Below, one piece after another: positions 1 to 10,663 of a stretch of DNA of 64,000 nucleotides. The DNA lies in contig JAGKQI010000101.1 of the NCBI GenBank assembly GCA_018806915.1, forward strand, positions 1,550,001 to 1,614,000, read 5' to 3'. Position numbers and translations under genes: made by a program. The notes below the pieces were generated by a model. It did not search any database. It was not told the DNA's origin and saw nothing but the letters and a program-made list of their open reading frames with translations. This stretch comes from Phytophthora colocasiae (taxonomy: Eukaryota > Oomycota > Peronosporomycetes > Peronosporales > Peronosporaceae). The number at the start of each line of letters is the position of its first letter. The stretch's first letter is position 1.

Positions 1-243
1 TCAGGTCGATGGTCTTGGCGTAGCACCCGCCCTCGAAGTTGAACACGCCCTCGTCGTCCCAGCCGTGCTCGTCGTCGCCGATCAGCTCGCCCTTCGGGTC
101 GGCCGACAGCGTCGACAGACCAAAGAAGATGGCCGTGTCTCCCGCCTTGCCGATGTTGGCCGACGCGTGCATGGCCATCACGCCGTTCAGCGGCAGGTAG
201 TAGTTCATCATGCTGAAGATGCCCTTCTTCATCTCGCCACCGT
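1..243 (-). pseudogene. PEP carboxykinase fragment, copy 1
   Basis: This is part of an ATP-dependent phosphoenolpyruvate carboxykinase (PEPCK), the gluconeogenic enzyme converting oxaloacetate to PEP. The reverse strand reads the stretch from the adenine-binding region ([10 protein letters not shown]) back to [12 protein letters not shown]. The window edge cuts the C-terminal side. The N-terminal side ends abruptly at GGE, where it joins a TTI2-like fragment. The P-loop, which should read [14 protein letters not shown], is GLSTLSADP here: a 15-bp in-frame deletion removes GTGKT. The same deletion and the same 5' junction occur in copies 2 and 3, so the three descend from one already broken copy. 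Confidence 0.9.
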
Positions 244-425
244 CTGTGTGTAGAACCTCCAACAGCACGTCCGAGTACCAGCGCAGCTCCGTAGGTGTAA
301 CATTCTTCACGATATGAAGCAGCAGTCGAGCACCAACAAGTTGTGTGGCATCTGTTAGGTCGTCTACGAGCGGGAACGTAAGCGCCAACAGTCGACCAAG
401 AAAGTCACCGCCTAAATGAGGGGCC
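244..425 (-). pseudogene. TTI2-like gene, N-side fragment (unit A)
   Basis: The reverse strand encodes a helical segment containing [18 protein letters not shown] and [14 protein letters not shown]. It resembles the LTLIDD...G..LL.HLL..VP segment of TELO2-interacting protein 2 (TTT complex, PIKK maturation). It is fused in frame to the PEPCK fragment at a shared GGTGGCGAG. The downstream part of the same protein lies nearby on the opposite strand, so the gene was broken by an internal inversion before the units were duplicated. Family assignment is by motif resemblance from memory and is moderate. Confidence 0.45.
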
Positions 426-469
426 TACACCTGCTGCACCACGTGCAACATGATCTTCTTATTGACTGA

Positions 470-1272
470 AGATGCCGCCACCCACGTCTCCTTGTCCACA
501 TCTTATTTGGGAGCGATATGGCTGCTTGCTCATTCGGTTGCCGCGGATCTACGACACCTTCTCAGTCAGAAGCAGCGCTTGGATAACTATCTTTAAGGAT
601 GTGGCCTATGACAGCCTATGCGACTTCAACGTGTGCGACATGCAACACACCGTGCGCTGGCCATTGTATCCCGCAAGCCAGAGACGCTGGATGTTCTGTT
701 GGCTTGTCTTGTAGAATCACTGGACAAGGTCTCTCCTCCTGGCGAGCTCAAGCACTACGATCGATTCACGCCACGACTCCTTAACGACACCAGTCTGTGC
801 AGTGACGTCGCTGTTCGCGTCATTTTTGTCCGGCATTTACGCGCGCTTGTGGCCCGTCAGGGGGCCCCACATATATGTAGCCTCAACATCATTCGATATC
901 TACAACCACTATTGAAGGTGTTAATCGCGGGCTTTGAGAGTGTCAACGTTGAGCTCCTGTTAGCGACACTGGAAACGCTGCAGACGACTGTCCTCGCGGC
1001 TTGGCCCCGAATTGCACCACACAGAGGAGATTGTGGTGGGTGTACTACGTGCTGTGGCTTTCTGTGAGATTTTCGATGAAGGTGCCGAGTTCACGCCATC
1101 CTCACATGAAAGGAACCAGATTCTTGCGCTATGCGAAGACGTGCTAGACCTGCTCAACCAAGTCAGTGGTGGAGATTCTGTTGTCGGCGATATGTTAGCT
1201 ACTGTGAGCAGTCACAGTCCGAAGCTATCTACCTTCTGTGATCGGATGCAAGAGAAGTTGACGGCTCGATAG
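470..1272 (+). pseudogene. TTI2-like gene, C-terminal fragment (unit A)
   Basis: The forward strand encodes a HEAT-like helical protein end with SYLGAIWLLAHSVAADLRHL, then HRALAIVSRKPETLDVLLAC, RYLQPLLKVLIAG and TLQTTVLAAWPRIAPH, ending in TAG. The ETLQ..VL..WPRI..H signature resembles the C-terminal part of Tti2 proteins. This copy is broken by a stop and frame change near 590, an insertion of about 10 bp near 612, a small insertion (ATATGT) near 872 and a 1-bp loss near 1020. The copies in units B and C lack some of these lesions, so this one has decayed separately. Confidence 0.5.
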
Positions 1273-1994
1273 CGAGGATACGCACATACAACATGAGTCA
1301 GAACATGCTGTGCAATTTGGCGATTGAACGTGTACATGTCTTGTACAATCTTCACACATGTAGGTTGAGCAAGTACGTGAGTGGTGAAGAGTTAACGACG
1401 ACGACAGCCAAGGAAGTACAGTAGGTGAGCTGGTTGTCATGTTTTGCAGCTACTACGTGAGCGGTCTACAGTACACACCAGAGCGTGAAGCCGAATACGT
1501 AGGCGGTTCCAGATGCAGAACAACTGGAAGAAGAAACTTGTTATCGTAGGTTGACTATGGTACATGTAGTGGAGTTGAGGAAGCAGTTGTCCGGTGCCCG
1601 TATACAAGTACATCGTAATCGTTACTACCACAAGTTTAGTCACAGACACTGACAATGGTCTCTTGTTGGTAACAAGGTTGTTTATGGTACTGACCAACTC
1701 AAGTCACGAATGGCGTGTAAACACGTTCGAGCAACATCAATCTGCTGTACCGTACCGCAATCCGGTAGTTATCTGTGACATTGCAACATCATGTTGGCAT
1801 CATGTATTAAAACGTACTATTGTACGGGACAGTGCACTTGGCCCCACTCGAACTTCAACATCAGGTAGATCAAGGCGTGGTGCAGTCAAAACTGTCGCCA
1901 CTGCGCAGCAAACACATAGAATCTATAGATAGATATCAAAGCTGCCCTCTGGGCCAAAATCGCTAAGCAGCGTTTATTTTTGAGCGAGCACGGC
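1273..1994 (+). other. Spacer without recognisable gene (unit A)
   Basis: This 720-bp stretch follows the TTI2-like fragment and recurs almost unchanged in units B (7214-7940) and C (20009-20242 plus 25705-26200, split by insertions). It has only short overlapping ORFs that frameshift freely between the copies, so it looks non-coding. It may contain former 3' UTR or promoter sequence. Confidence 0.6.
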
Positions 1995-2195
1995 ATGCCT
2001 CAAGGCGTGGGTCTCACAGCTGGCGAGAAGAAGTTTGTGGTGAATGTACACAACTTCTTCACCGCTGCACGCACGCAAGGCCTTACACGAAGGGGACGAA
2101 CGCGAGACATTGTTGCAGAGTGTCTTGGGATCTCGTCTAACACTGTCAAGCGCGTGATGCGCGACTTTAGGAGGCAACCGGGCTTGCCGTTCGAG
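1995..2195 (+). pseudogene. HTH-domain fragment, transposase-like (unit A)
   Basis: The frame from ATG 1995 contains GLTAGEKKFVVNVHNFF and then GRTRDIVAECLGISSNTVKR, a helix-turn-helix pattern typical of the N-terminus of Tc1/IS630-like transposases or related DNA-binding proteins. It ends at GAG|GTGAGT, which could be a splice donor, but no downstream catalytic domain follows. Unit B carries the same fragment with an extra A that shifts the frame; unit C has deleted it. I cannot tell whether it is a transposon remnant or the first exon of a host gene. Confidence 0.4.
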
Positions 2196-2225
2196 GTGAG
2201 TTGGCCCAATTCCAGCAAAACATGA

Positions 2226-2913
2226 CAACTTGACGATTACAAATGAACCTTCTATATCTTATAAATGTGACGCGACAGTATACGGAGAGTACCAGTTGCG
2301 TTGCACAGGATACCTGTGCAAAATTAATATTTTGGTGGTACACATCATTTTCATGAGACACAGCAAGTTGCCTTTTCTCATGATCTTCATATGGTTTAGC
2401 TTCTCGCCCAATGAAATTCCTACATTTGCGGAGCCCTTTTCCCGAAACTTTTGGGCATTCAGATTCCTTGTGTTTAAGGGCATGTAGCGCCTAAACGTGT
2501 ATCTAAATGTTGCATATGGTTTTCCAAAAGAAACCCTCCTAATGATGGTGGCAAAAGTGGGTCCAAGTTCATTGTCCCCTACAATACATGGTATTGTGGG
2601 AAACAGGTTTCCAAACCTACCAGAATGTCCCTTTATTCGTTAATTAATTTGCTGGGTGCAGCGGCCTATTTCGTTTTCGGCAGTTTCTCGGCAGAGTCGC
2701 TTATTTATTTACGCCACTGCTGTTTTAGGAAATTATTGACTCATACTCCGAATAGCTGTAAGCTACGGTTAATAATAGCATTGCGACTGATTAAGACAAA
2801 ATAATAGCATGTGACTGATTAAGCCAAAATGCCGCGGCATTCCAGCTTTTTACACATATAAATCCGCTAGAAACTGTAGATGATGGAAGTACTTGATCGT
2901 GTGTCTTTAAAAA
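2226..2913. other. AT-rich spacer (unit A)
   Basis: No gene is recognised. The sequence is AT-rich, contains a perfect 14-bp palindrome (AATGCCGCGGCATT, about 2828-2841) and a repeated GTGACTGATTAAG motif, and is shared by all units. In unit B a PIF/Harbinger-like element sits inside it. In unit C a piggyBac-like element has inserted and the palindrome is enlarged to 24 bp. Confidence 0.6.
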
Positions 2914-3099
2914 TTGTTGGAATTGATCAAACAAGCACACGTCGCACGAGAACCAGCTCTACAGCGAATACGTGAAGCTCTCATAGGGAAGTTATATGTT
3001 GCTTTAGAGCAACGTCCCTTGTTCGACATGCTGCTTGATTTTCGTGTAGCTATTGTAGTGGAAAGCTTAATAAGACTACTGAAAAGGAAAGGAAATTGA
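2914..3099 (+). CDS. Unrecognised short ORF (unit A)
   Basis: A 61-codon ORF rich in Leu, Arg and Glu (AREPALQRIREALIGKLYVA, LLDFRVAIVVESLIRLLKR) looks like an amphipathic helical protein segment. Unit B keeps the same frame; unit C has a 14-bp deletion that breaks it. It may be an exon or relic of a longer gene. No family is recognised. Confidence 0.25.
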   Translation: MLELIKQAHVAREPALQRIREALIGKLYVALEQRPLFDMLLDFRVAIVVESLIRLLKRKGN

Positions 3100-3480
3100 A
3101 GTTGATTAACTGGTTATTCCACTTGGCTTGGCAATTGAATTCTGAAGGTTTTGATTGTGATTGTGAATTGTTTGAATGGGATATTGAATTTTCGAATGCT
3201 AATCATTTCTTATCATCTGGAAAGTAAGTCCCCCGAACGCCTGCCAAGTGCGTAGCTTTGTGGTGCGTACACCAGTGGACCACCAGGAGGGCCACTGATC
3301 TAAACCCATATTTATATTCACCGACTCTCTTTTACACTCTTATTAATTTGCGCACTGGCGATTGCACATCCCTCAATGCAGATCCACAATACCGGTAGAA
3401 CGTAATTCACAGGTAAGCAAAAAGTACATGTAAGCGATTTGGGAGGCAGCAGAGCTCACTTGTTGTGCCGGATGCACTGC

Positions 3481-3509
3481 ATAGAGCGCTGCATCATGCA
3501 GCGCTCTAT
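3481..3509. repeat. Perfect hairpin upstream of GH17 (unit A)
   Basis: ATAGAGCGCTGCA, a 3-nt loop (TCA), then TGCAGCGCTCTAT form a 13-bp perfect stem about 100 bp upstream of the GH17 start codon. It is present in units A and B but reduced to a single arm in unit C and in the inverted arm. Confidence 0.85.
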
Positions 3510-3552
3510 AGTTGCCAACGATTCGTAGGTCGTTCGTGCACGTGTATTCTGT

Positions 3553-3569
3553 TTCTCACTTTCAATTTC
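3553..3569 (+). promoter_or_regulatory. Inr/FPR core promoter of GH17 (unit A)
   Basis: TTCTCACTTTCAATTTC matches the oomycete initiator plus flanking promoter region (consensus near GCTCATTYYNCAWTTT). It lies about 40 bp before the ATG, as expected for a short oomycete 5' UTR. Confidence 0.7.
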
Positions 3570-3606
3570 CCCGGGTTCGTCACACTTACCTCGACAATCT
3601 CTTGTC

Positions 3607-4917
3607 ATGAGATTCCTTTTCGCCCCGTTCGTCGCCTCCATGGTGCTTCTGCTTTCCAGTAATGCCGACGCTCTTAACGTCAAGTTTCCCGGTGTCAACT
3701 ACATTCCCCGCAAGGGTCTGGACAACGAACCGGAAAACGTCAAGTGCAAGTCAGCATCCGAGATGCAGAAGGATCTGTATGCACTCAAGGGCGTCACCGA
3801 CAAGGTTCGCATCTACTCTCTGATCGATTGCAACCAGGCTGAAGTCATTCTCCCGACTGCCAAGAACGCCGGTCTGAAAGTCGACCTTGGCATCTGGACG
3901 ACGTTCAACCACGACACACTGCAGAAGGAGAAAACGAAGTTGGCTGCCCTCATTGACTCGGGACTTTACGATGACAACGTTGTTGGTTTTGATGTTGCCA
4001 TCTACATGTACGACAAGTTCATTGCGGATACGGCCATCAGCTACGTGAAGGAGATTCGCGACTACCTCCGTAGCCGCGGTAAAAATACTCCCGTCACTCT
4101 TGCCGACACTGTCGATGTCTACAACGACAACCCCCAGCTCGTGGATGCTGTGGACTACGTCTCTGTCAACTACCAGTATATCGAATACGGTGACGACGTG
4201 AACGAGAGCGTTGCGAAGACGCTGGATGACTTGAAGGACCTGCGAGTTCTCGCCGCCAAGAAGGGTAAGAAGTTCGTAATCTCCGAGACGGATGGAACTC
4301 AGCTGGCTTCTACCCCGGAGCTAGTGTGGCCTCCCCGCCAACCAAGCCAAGTACTTTACGGACTTGTACCATGTGTCTCGCTCGCACAACATTGACTTCT
4401 ACTGGTACTTCGCTTTCGACACGGCCTTCCGCTCGGAGTTTGAGAACAGCTTCGGGGTGTTCCTGGTGAACGGTACACTGAAGAGTAACTTCCAGAACCT
4501 GGTCATCCGTCAGAAAGAACCTCGCGCCATTCGTAACGTTGGCTCGAAGCGGCTTTTGTCTGAGAACAATGGCAGCGTGGGTACATGTCGAGCAAGTCGA
4601 GTGACTGGCTAGTGCAGGAGCAGCAGGTCTGGTTCTTTGATTCGGCCACGCAGCAAGTGCGATCCAAGAGCAGTGACCGTTGCCTAGACGCGTACCAGGG
4701 ATGGAACGGAGGAATCGTTCACGTCTACCGTTGCATGGACAACGAGGCCAATCAGAAATGGACATTCGAGGCATCGACCGGAAAGCTCAAACACGCCAAG
4801 CACCAAGGTTTCTGCCTCGATACGGACCCTGCCCAAAACAACAAGGTGCAGCTGTACGGATGCTCGCCGAACAACCCGAATCAGAAGTGGAGCGTGATCA
4901 AAACTTCCAGCATTTGA
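3607..4917 (+). pseudogene. GH17 glucanase with lectin domain, copy A, frameshifted
   Basis: The layout is the same as the intact copy at 10718: signal peptide, GH17 (endo-1,3-beta-glucanase-type) domain, C-terminal ricin-type beta-trefoil. Relative to that copy one G is missing at the GAGACGG junction near 4291 and one C near 4340, and two extra G are present near 4579. The three indels sum to zero, so the last 110 codons return to the original frame. The nucleophile motif SETGW and the lectin linker are scrambled. The near-perfect identity elsewhere means sequencing error cannot be excluded as the source of the indels. Confidence 0.85.
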
Positions 4918-5204
4918 AGTAAAATGCATCCTCGCTACGTATAGAGGCGAATCGCAATAGGATTAAGCAGCTTCCCCGTAAGATTGCAATAGATTGTGTA
5001 CTATTGTGTTTCCAAGCGCGGAAAATTCTGGCCAATCGTCGACTACAAAATCATTCACTTCAACTTGACAAGGTCTGATCTCAACCAATGTCAGCAGCTA
5101 AAGTATACAAGCGGCTTCCTCGTTCATTTCTTTTTGAGTTGATGATGATACATGCATGCACTAAAACATCGCTAACGTAGCTAGTACCAGCTAGAAGACA
5201 CCAA

Positions 5205-6199
5205 TTACACGTTGGGGCCGTACACCGACAGATCGTTGCCAGGCAGGATGAACTGCTTGAAGTTCTCCTTGAACGACTTGGCCAGCTTCAACGCCGTCTC
5301 GTCGAACGCAGCCTTGTCCGTCCACGAGTCCTTCGGGTTCAGGATCTCCGACGGCACGCCCTCCACCGTCGTGGGGATCTCGAAGCCGAACAGCGGGTCC
5401 TTGACGAAAGTCGCGTCGTTGATGCTTCCGTCCAGCACCGCGTCCACGCACTTGCGCGTGAACGGCAGCTTCATGCGCTTGCCCACGCCGTACACACCGC
5501 CCGTCCAGCCCGTGTTGATCAGGTACACGTGCGTGTTGTGCTCCTGCAGCTTCTTCTTCAGCAGGTCCGCGTACTCTGGTCGGGTGCAGCGTCATGAACG
5601 CCGCACCAAAGACGTCGAGAACGTCGCCTGCGGCTCCGTGATGCCGCGCTCCGTGCCTGCCACTCTTGGCCGTGTAGCCCGACAGGAAGTGGTACTGCGC
5701 CTGGCCCGCAGACAGCTTCTGACACGGGCGGCAGCACGCCGTACGCATCGCACGTCAGGAAGATCACGGCGTTCGGGTGGTTACCGCGCGAGTTCGGCTG
5801 GTGGTGCGGGATGTGGTAGATCGGGTACGACACGCGGCCGTTCTCCGTCTTGCTCGAGTTGAAGTAGTCGGGCTCGTTGTTGGCGTCGATCCACACGTTC
5901 TCCAGCATGGCGTTCGGGCGGATGGCGTTGAAGATGTCCGGCTCGTTCTCCTTGCTCAGGTCGATGGTCTTGGCGTAGCACCCGCCCTCGAAGTTGAACA
6001 CGCCCTCGTCGTCCCAGCCGTGCTCGTCGTCGCCGATCAGCTCGCCCTTCGGGTCGGCCGACAGCGTCGACAGACCAAAGAAGATGGCCGTGTCTCCCGC
6101 CTTGCCGATGCTTGGCCGACGCGTGCATGGCCATCACGCCGTTCAGCGGCAGGTAGTAGTTCATCATGCTGAAGATGCCCTTCTTCATCTCGCCACCGT
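5205..6199 (-). pseudogene. PEP carboxykinase fragment, copy 2
   Basis: The reverse strand encodes the C-terminal two thirds of PEPCK, from [12 protein letters not shown] to the C-terminal VYGPNV and TAA stop. It lacks the N-terminal third (substrate-binding region) and the P-loop residues GTGKT. At least five further single-base indels (near 5576, 5605, 5663, 5719 and 6110) break the frame. Its stop lies 288 bp from that of the GH17 gene, tail to tail. Confidence 0.92.
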
Positions 6200-6380
6200 C
6201 TGTGTGTAGAACCTCCAACAGCACGTCCGAGTACCAGCGCAGCTCCGTAGGTGTAACATTCTTCACGATATGAAGCAGCAGTCGAGCACCAACAAGTTGT
6301 GTGGCATCTGTTAGGTCGTCTACGAGCGGGAACGTAAGCGCCAACAGTCGACCAAGAAAGTCACCGCCTAAATGAGGGGC
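6200..6380 (-). pseudogene. TTI2-like gene, N-side fragment (unit B)
   Basis: This is a near-identical copy of the fragment at 244-425, again fused to the truncated PEPCK at GGTGGCGAG. It is open from GGDFLGRLL through [10 protein letters not shown] into the PEPCK frame, so a chimeric reverse-strand reading frame exists until the indel near 6110. Confidence 0.45.
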
Positions 6381-6425
6381 CTACACCTGCTGCACCACGT
6401 GCAACATGATCTTCTTATTGACTGA

Positions 6426-7213
6426 AGATGCCGCCACCCACGTCTCCTTGTCCACATCTTATTTGGGAGCGATATGGCTGCTTGCTCATTCGGTTGCCGC
6501 GGATCTACGACACCTTCTCAGTCAGAAGCAGCGCTTGGATAACTATCTTTAAGGATGTAGCCTATGACTTCAACGTGGGCGACATGCAACACACCGTGCG
6601 CTGGCCATTGTATCCCGCAAGCCAGAGACGCTGGATGTTCTGTTGGCTTGTCTTGTAGAATCACTGGACAAGGTCTCTCCTCCTGGCGAGCTCAAGCACT
6701 ACGATCGATTCACGCCACGACTCCTTAACGACACCAGTCTGTGCAGTGACGTCGCTGTTCGCGTCATTTTTGTCCGGCATTTACGCGCGCTTGTGGCCCG
6801 TCAGGGGGCCCCACATAGCCTCAACATCATTCGATATCTACAACCACTATTGAAGGTGTTAATCGCGGGCTTTGAGAGTGTCAACGTTGAGCTCCTGTTA
6901 GCGACACTGGAAACGCTGCAGACGACTGTCCTCGCGGCTTGGCCCCGAATTGCACCACACACAGAGGAGATTGTGGTGGGTGTACTACGTGCTGTGGCTT
7001 TCTGTGAGATTTTCGATGAAGGTGCCGAGTTCACGCCATCCTCACATGAAAGGAACCAGATTCTTGCGCTATGCGAAGACGTGCTAGACCTGCTCAACCA
7101 AGTCAGTGGTGGAGATTCTGTTGTCGGCGATATGTTAGCTACTGTGAGCAGTCACAGTCCGGAAGCTATCTACCTTCTGTGATCGGATGCAAGAGAAGTT
7201 GACGGCTCGATAG
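6426..7213 (+). pseudogene. TTI2-like gene, C-terminal fragment (unit B)
   Basis: Same content as 470-1272. This copy lacks the small insertions of unit A, and the stretch from LVESLDKVSPPGELKHYD to VVGDMLATVSSHSP is open. The early TAA after DNYL remains, and an extra G near 7161 shifts the last 18 codons, ending the ORF early at 7182. It is therefore non-functional as it stands. Confidence 0.5.
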
Positions 7214-7940
7214 CGAGGATACGCACATACAACATGAGTCAGAACATGCTGTGCAATTTGGCGATTGAACGTGTACATGTCTTGTACAATCTTCACACAT
7301 GTAGGTTGAGCAAGTACGTGAGTGGTGAAGAGTTAACGACGACGACAGCCAAGGAAGTACAGTAGGTGAGCTGGTTGTCATGTTTTGCAGCTACTACGTG
7401 AGCGGTCTACAGTACACACCAGAGCGTGAAGCCGAATACGTAGGCGGTTCCAGTATGCAGAACAACTGGAAGAAGAAACTTGTTATCGTAGGTTGACTAT
7501 GGTACATGTAGTGGAGTTGAGGAAGCAGTTGTCTCGGTGCCCGTATACAAAGTACATCGTAATCGTTACTACCACAAGTTTAGTCACAGACACTGACAAT
7601 GGTCTCTTGTTGGTAACAAGGTTGTTTATGGTACTGAGCCAACTCAAGTCACGAATGGCGTGTAAACACGTTCGAGCAACATCAATCTGCTGTACCGTAC
7701 CGCAATCCGGTAGTTATCTGTGACATTGCAACATCATGTTGGCATCATGTATTAAAAACGTACTATTGTACGGGACAGTGCACTTGGCCCCACTCGAACT
7801 TCAACATCAGGTAGATCAAGGCGTGGTGCAGTCAAAACTGTCGCCACTGCGCAGCAAACACATAGAATCTATAGATAGATATCAAAGCTGCCCTCTGGGC
7901 CAAAATCGCTAAGCAGCGTTTATTTTTGAGCGAGCACGGC

Positions 7941-8143
7941 ATGCCTCAAGGCGTGGGTCTCACAGCTGGCGAGAAGAAGTTTGTGGTGAATGTACACAAC
8001 TTCTTCACCGCTGCACGCACGCAAGGCCTTACACGAAAGGGGACGAACGCGAGACATTGTTGCAGAGTGTCTTGGGATCTCGTCTAACACTGTCAAGCGC
8101 GTGATGCGCGACTTTGAGAGAGCAACCGGGCTTGCCGTTCGAG
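7941..8143 (+). pseudogene. HTH-domain fragment, transposase-like (unit B)
   Basis: This is a copy of the fragment at 1995. One extra A near 8038 shifts the frame between the first helix and GRTRDIVAECLGISSNTVKR. The following residues (MRDFERATGLAVR) are better preserved than in unit A. It ends at a GTGAGT donor-like site. Confidence 0.4.
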
Positions 8144-8717
8144 GTGAGTTGGCCCCAATTCCAGCAAAACATGACAACTTGACGATTACAAATGAACCTT
8201 CTATATCTTATAAATGTGACGCGACAGTATACGGAGAGTACCAGTTGCGTTGCACAGGATACCTGTGCAAAATTAATATTTTGGTGGTACACATCATTTT
8301 CATGAGACACAGCAAGTTGCCTTTTCTCATGATCTTCATATGGTTTAGCTTCTCGCCCAATGAAATTCCTACATTTGCGGAGCCCTTTTCCCGAAACTTT
8401 TGGGCATTCAGATTCCTTGTGTTTAAGGGCATGTAGCGCCTAAACGTGTATCTAAATGTTGCATATGGTTTTCCAAAAAGAAACCCTCCTAATGATGGTG
8501 GCAAAAGTGGGTCCAAGTTCATTGTCCCCTACAATAAGGGGCTTCAGAGTTGAAGCAGTGCGCGCTTTTTGACATAAAGAAGTAAAAAGTCTGTCTCTCT
8601 CCGATTGGCTACTTTTTCATTTACCGTGAAGCCCCCCCCCTCGTCCGAAGTGCCAACAACGCTAATAAATACCGCTGCCGAAGGTGTCGCGTCGGCAGCG
8701 CGCCGTGCGCAGCTTAC

Positions 8718-9279
8718 GACGCGGAATCCGAGTTACTCGCTGAATGTGCTGAGTGGTTTTTCGACGAGGAAGACCCAGCCCCGCTCCATGATGACGATGA
8801 TTTAGTGATGCAGTTTATTGAGGCCTACTGGATGATCAACAGGTCGCTACCTGAACACGCGCGAACCAGTGCCTCGTGCTCCTGATGCGCTGGACTATTG
8901 GCTCAATAAGCTCGATGATAAGAGGTTTAAAGAAGACTTTCGAGTTACGAGGTTGCAGTTCACGCAAATTATGGAGTTGATTCAGAATAATCCGGTCTTC
9001 TACAACGAGTCTAACAATCTTCAGACACGTGTATGGTGCCATTTGTTGGTTTCTCTGTATTCATTTGGATGTGATCGCAATGTGGCTTCCCTTGGAAAGC
9101 TGGCTAGACACTTTCACTGTGCAGAAGGCACAATCGAGGTCTTCACGGATCGCTACATTTATGATCTTGTTGATCTCGAATCACGTGCTGTAGTGTGGCC
9201 AGATGCTGATAAGTGCGAGGAGATACGTGCGAGGATAGAGGAGGTTTATAAGTATGTACCTTTGTATGTTCTGCCTTAG
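8718..9279 (+). pseudogene. Harbinger transposase, N-terminal part
   Basis: The frame starts with an acidic stretch (DAESELLAECAEWFFDEEDP, LHDDDDLVMQFIEAYW), changes frame near 8845, and continues as REPVPRAPDALDYWLNKL, RVTRLQFTQIMELIQNNPVF, VASLGKLARHFHCAEGTIEV and VVWPDADKCEEIRARIEEVY. These are the conserved N-terminal and HTH-like segments that precede the DDE_Tnp_4 catalytic core. The core itself, with its catalytic acidic residues, is absent, so this copy cannot transpose by itself. Confidence 0.75.
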
Positions 9280-9480
9280 ATACCAGCCTTCTCGATGAAC
9301 CCAGCAATTTCAGTCGCCAATGCCTTCTTGGTCTTGCCGCCGTGAGTCTCCTCGCTATCTCTGCAGGTTTCCCTCCGTTGATATCCACCTAAGGATGATT
9401 TCGACACTTGAGAGGCCGCCGTTGACGCCGTCCTTCTCCCAGCTTACTGGACGTCTTCTGCCTAACCCCTTGGGAGCCAT
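9280..9480 (-). pseudogene. Harbinger Myb/SANT-like protein, N-terminal part
   Basis: From ATG 9480 the reverse strand reads MAPKGLGRRRPVSWEKDG, then VEIILRWISTEGNLQR, an in-frame TAG where Trp is expected, a frame change, and GGKTKKALATEIAGFIEKAG before the end of the preserved part. Basic start, ILRW...EGN..RWRG and K.ALA.EI...I...GI form the pattern of Myb/SANT-like proteins common in oomycete genomes. PIF/Harbinger elements normally encode such a second protein, which helps the transposase bind DNA. Family recognition is from memory. Confidence 0.6.
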
Positions 9481-10003
9481 CTGCGCGCAGGAGTTGGTGC
9501 CACGGCGAATCTTAGGCCAGTGCGAACTGGGTGCGCTTCCTGCAAAGGAAACGAAAGTAAGGTGCTCAGGTCGTTTTGACTCGCTTCGAGCGTTAAAAAA
9601 ACTTAACTTTTGGACATAAAAGCAAATCGATCTGATTGGCTAATTTTACTTTTACGTGAATATGTTTTCATGATCAGCGCAACTCTGAAGCCCCTTAATA
9701 CATGGTATTGTGGAAACAGGTTTCCAAACCTACCAGAATGTCCCTTATTCGTTAATTAATTTGCTGGGTGCAGCGGCCTATTTCGTTTTCGGCAGTTTTC
9801 GGCAGAGTCGCTTATTTATTTACGCCACTGCTGTTTTAGGAAATTATTGACTCATACTCCGAATAGCTGTAAGCTACGGTTAATAATAGCATTGCGACTG
9901 ATTAAGCCAAAATAATAGCATGTGACTGATTAAGCCAAAATGCCGCGGCATTCCAGCTTTTTACACATATAAATCCGCTAGAAACTGTAGATGATGGAAG
10001 TAC

Positions 10004-10210
10004 TTGATCGTGTGTCGGTCAAAATTGGTGGAATTGCTCAAACAAGCACACGTCGCACGAGAACCAGCTCTACAGCGAATACGTGAAGCTCTCATAGGGA
10101 AGTTATATGTTGCTTTAGAGCAACGTCCCTTGTTCGACATGCTGCTTGATTTTCGTGTAGCTATTGTAGTGGAAAGCTTAATAAGACTACTGAAAAGGAA
10201 AGGAAATTGA
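10004..10210 (+). CDS. Unrecognised short ORF (unit B)
   Basis: This is the unit B copy of the ORF at 2914, extended at its start to 68 codons (KLVELLKQAHVAREPALQRI). The first bases differ slightly, while AREPALQ to KRKGN is identical. It has no recognised family and no visible promoter. Confidence 0.25.
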   Translation: MIVCRSKLVELLKQAHVAREPALQRIREALIGKLYVALEQRPLFDMLLDFRVAIVVESLIRLLKRKGN

Positions 10211-10591
10211 AGTTGATTAAGTGGTTTGTCCACTTGGCTTGGCAATTGAATTCTGAAGGTTTTGATTGTGATTGTGAATTGTTTGAATGGGATATTGAAT
10301 TTTCGAATGCTAATCATTTCTTATCATCTGGAAAGTAAGTCCCCCGAACGCCTGCCAAGTGCGTAGCTTTGTGGTGCGTACACCAGTGGACCACCAGGAG
10401 GGCCACTGATCTAAACCCATATTTATATTCACCGACTCTCTTTTACACTCTTATTAATTTGCGCACTGGCGATTGCACATCCCTCAATGCAGATCCACAA
10501 TACCGGTAGAACGTAATTCACAGGTAAGCAAAAAGTACATGTAAGCGATTTGGGAGGCAGCAGAGCTCACTTGTTGTGCCGGATGCACTGC

Positions 10592-10620
10592 ATAGAGCGC
10601 TGCATCATGCAGCGCTCTAT
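10592..10620. repeat. Perfect hairpin upstream of GH17 (unit B)
   Basis: This is the same 13-bp stem with 3-nt loop as in unit A, about 100 bp before the intact GH17 gene. Confidence 0.85.
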
Positions 10621-10663
10621 CGTTGCCAACGATTCGTAGGTCGTTCGTGCACGTGTATTCTGT

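Larger units (their letters stand above)
8537..9696. mobile_element. PIF/Harbinger-like element, deletion derivative
   Basis: An 1160-bp insertion is found only in unit B. Its ends are inverted repeats (AGGGGCTTCAGAGTTG, and CAACTCTGAAGCCCCTT at the other end), flanked by AATA at 8533-8536 and 9697-9700; unit A has a single AATA at the same point. Inside are remnants of the two genes expected for this superfamily, a DDE transposase (+) and a Myb/SANT-like protein (-), facing each other. Both stop at about 9280, suggesting that one internal deletion removed the 3' halves of both. The apparent 4-bp target duplication differs from the usual 3-bp TWA of Harbinger elements. Confidence 0.85.

Noticed and set aside
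8605..8805. 66-codon forward ORF at the start of the Harbinger element
   Set aside because: It overlaps the acidic transposase frame (DAESELLAECAEW) and has no protein-like features.
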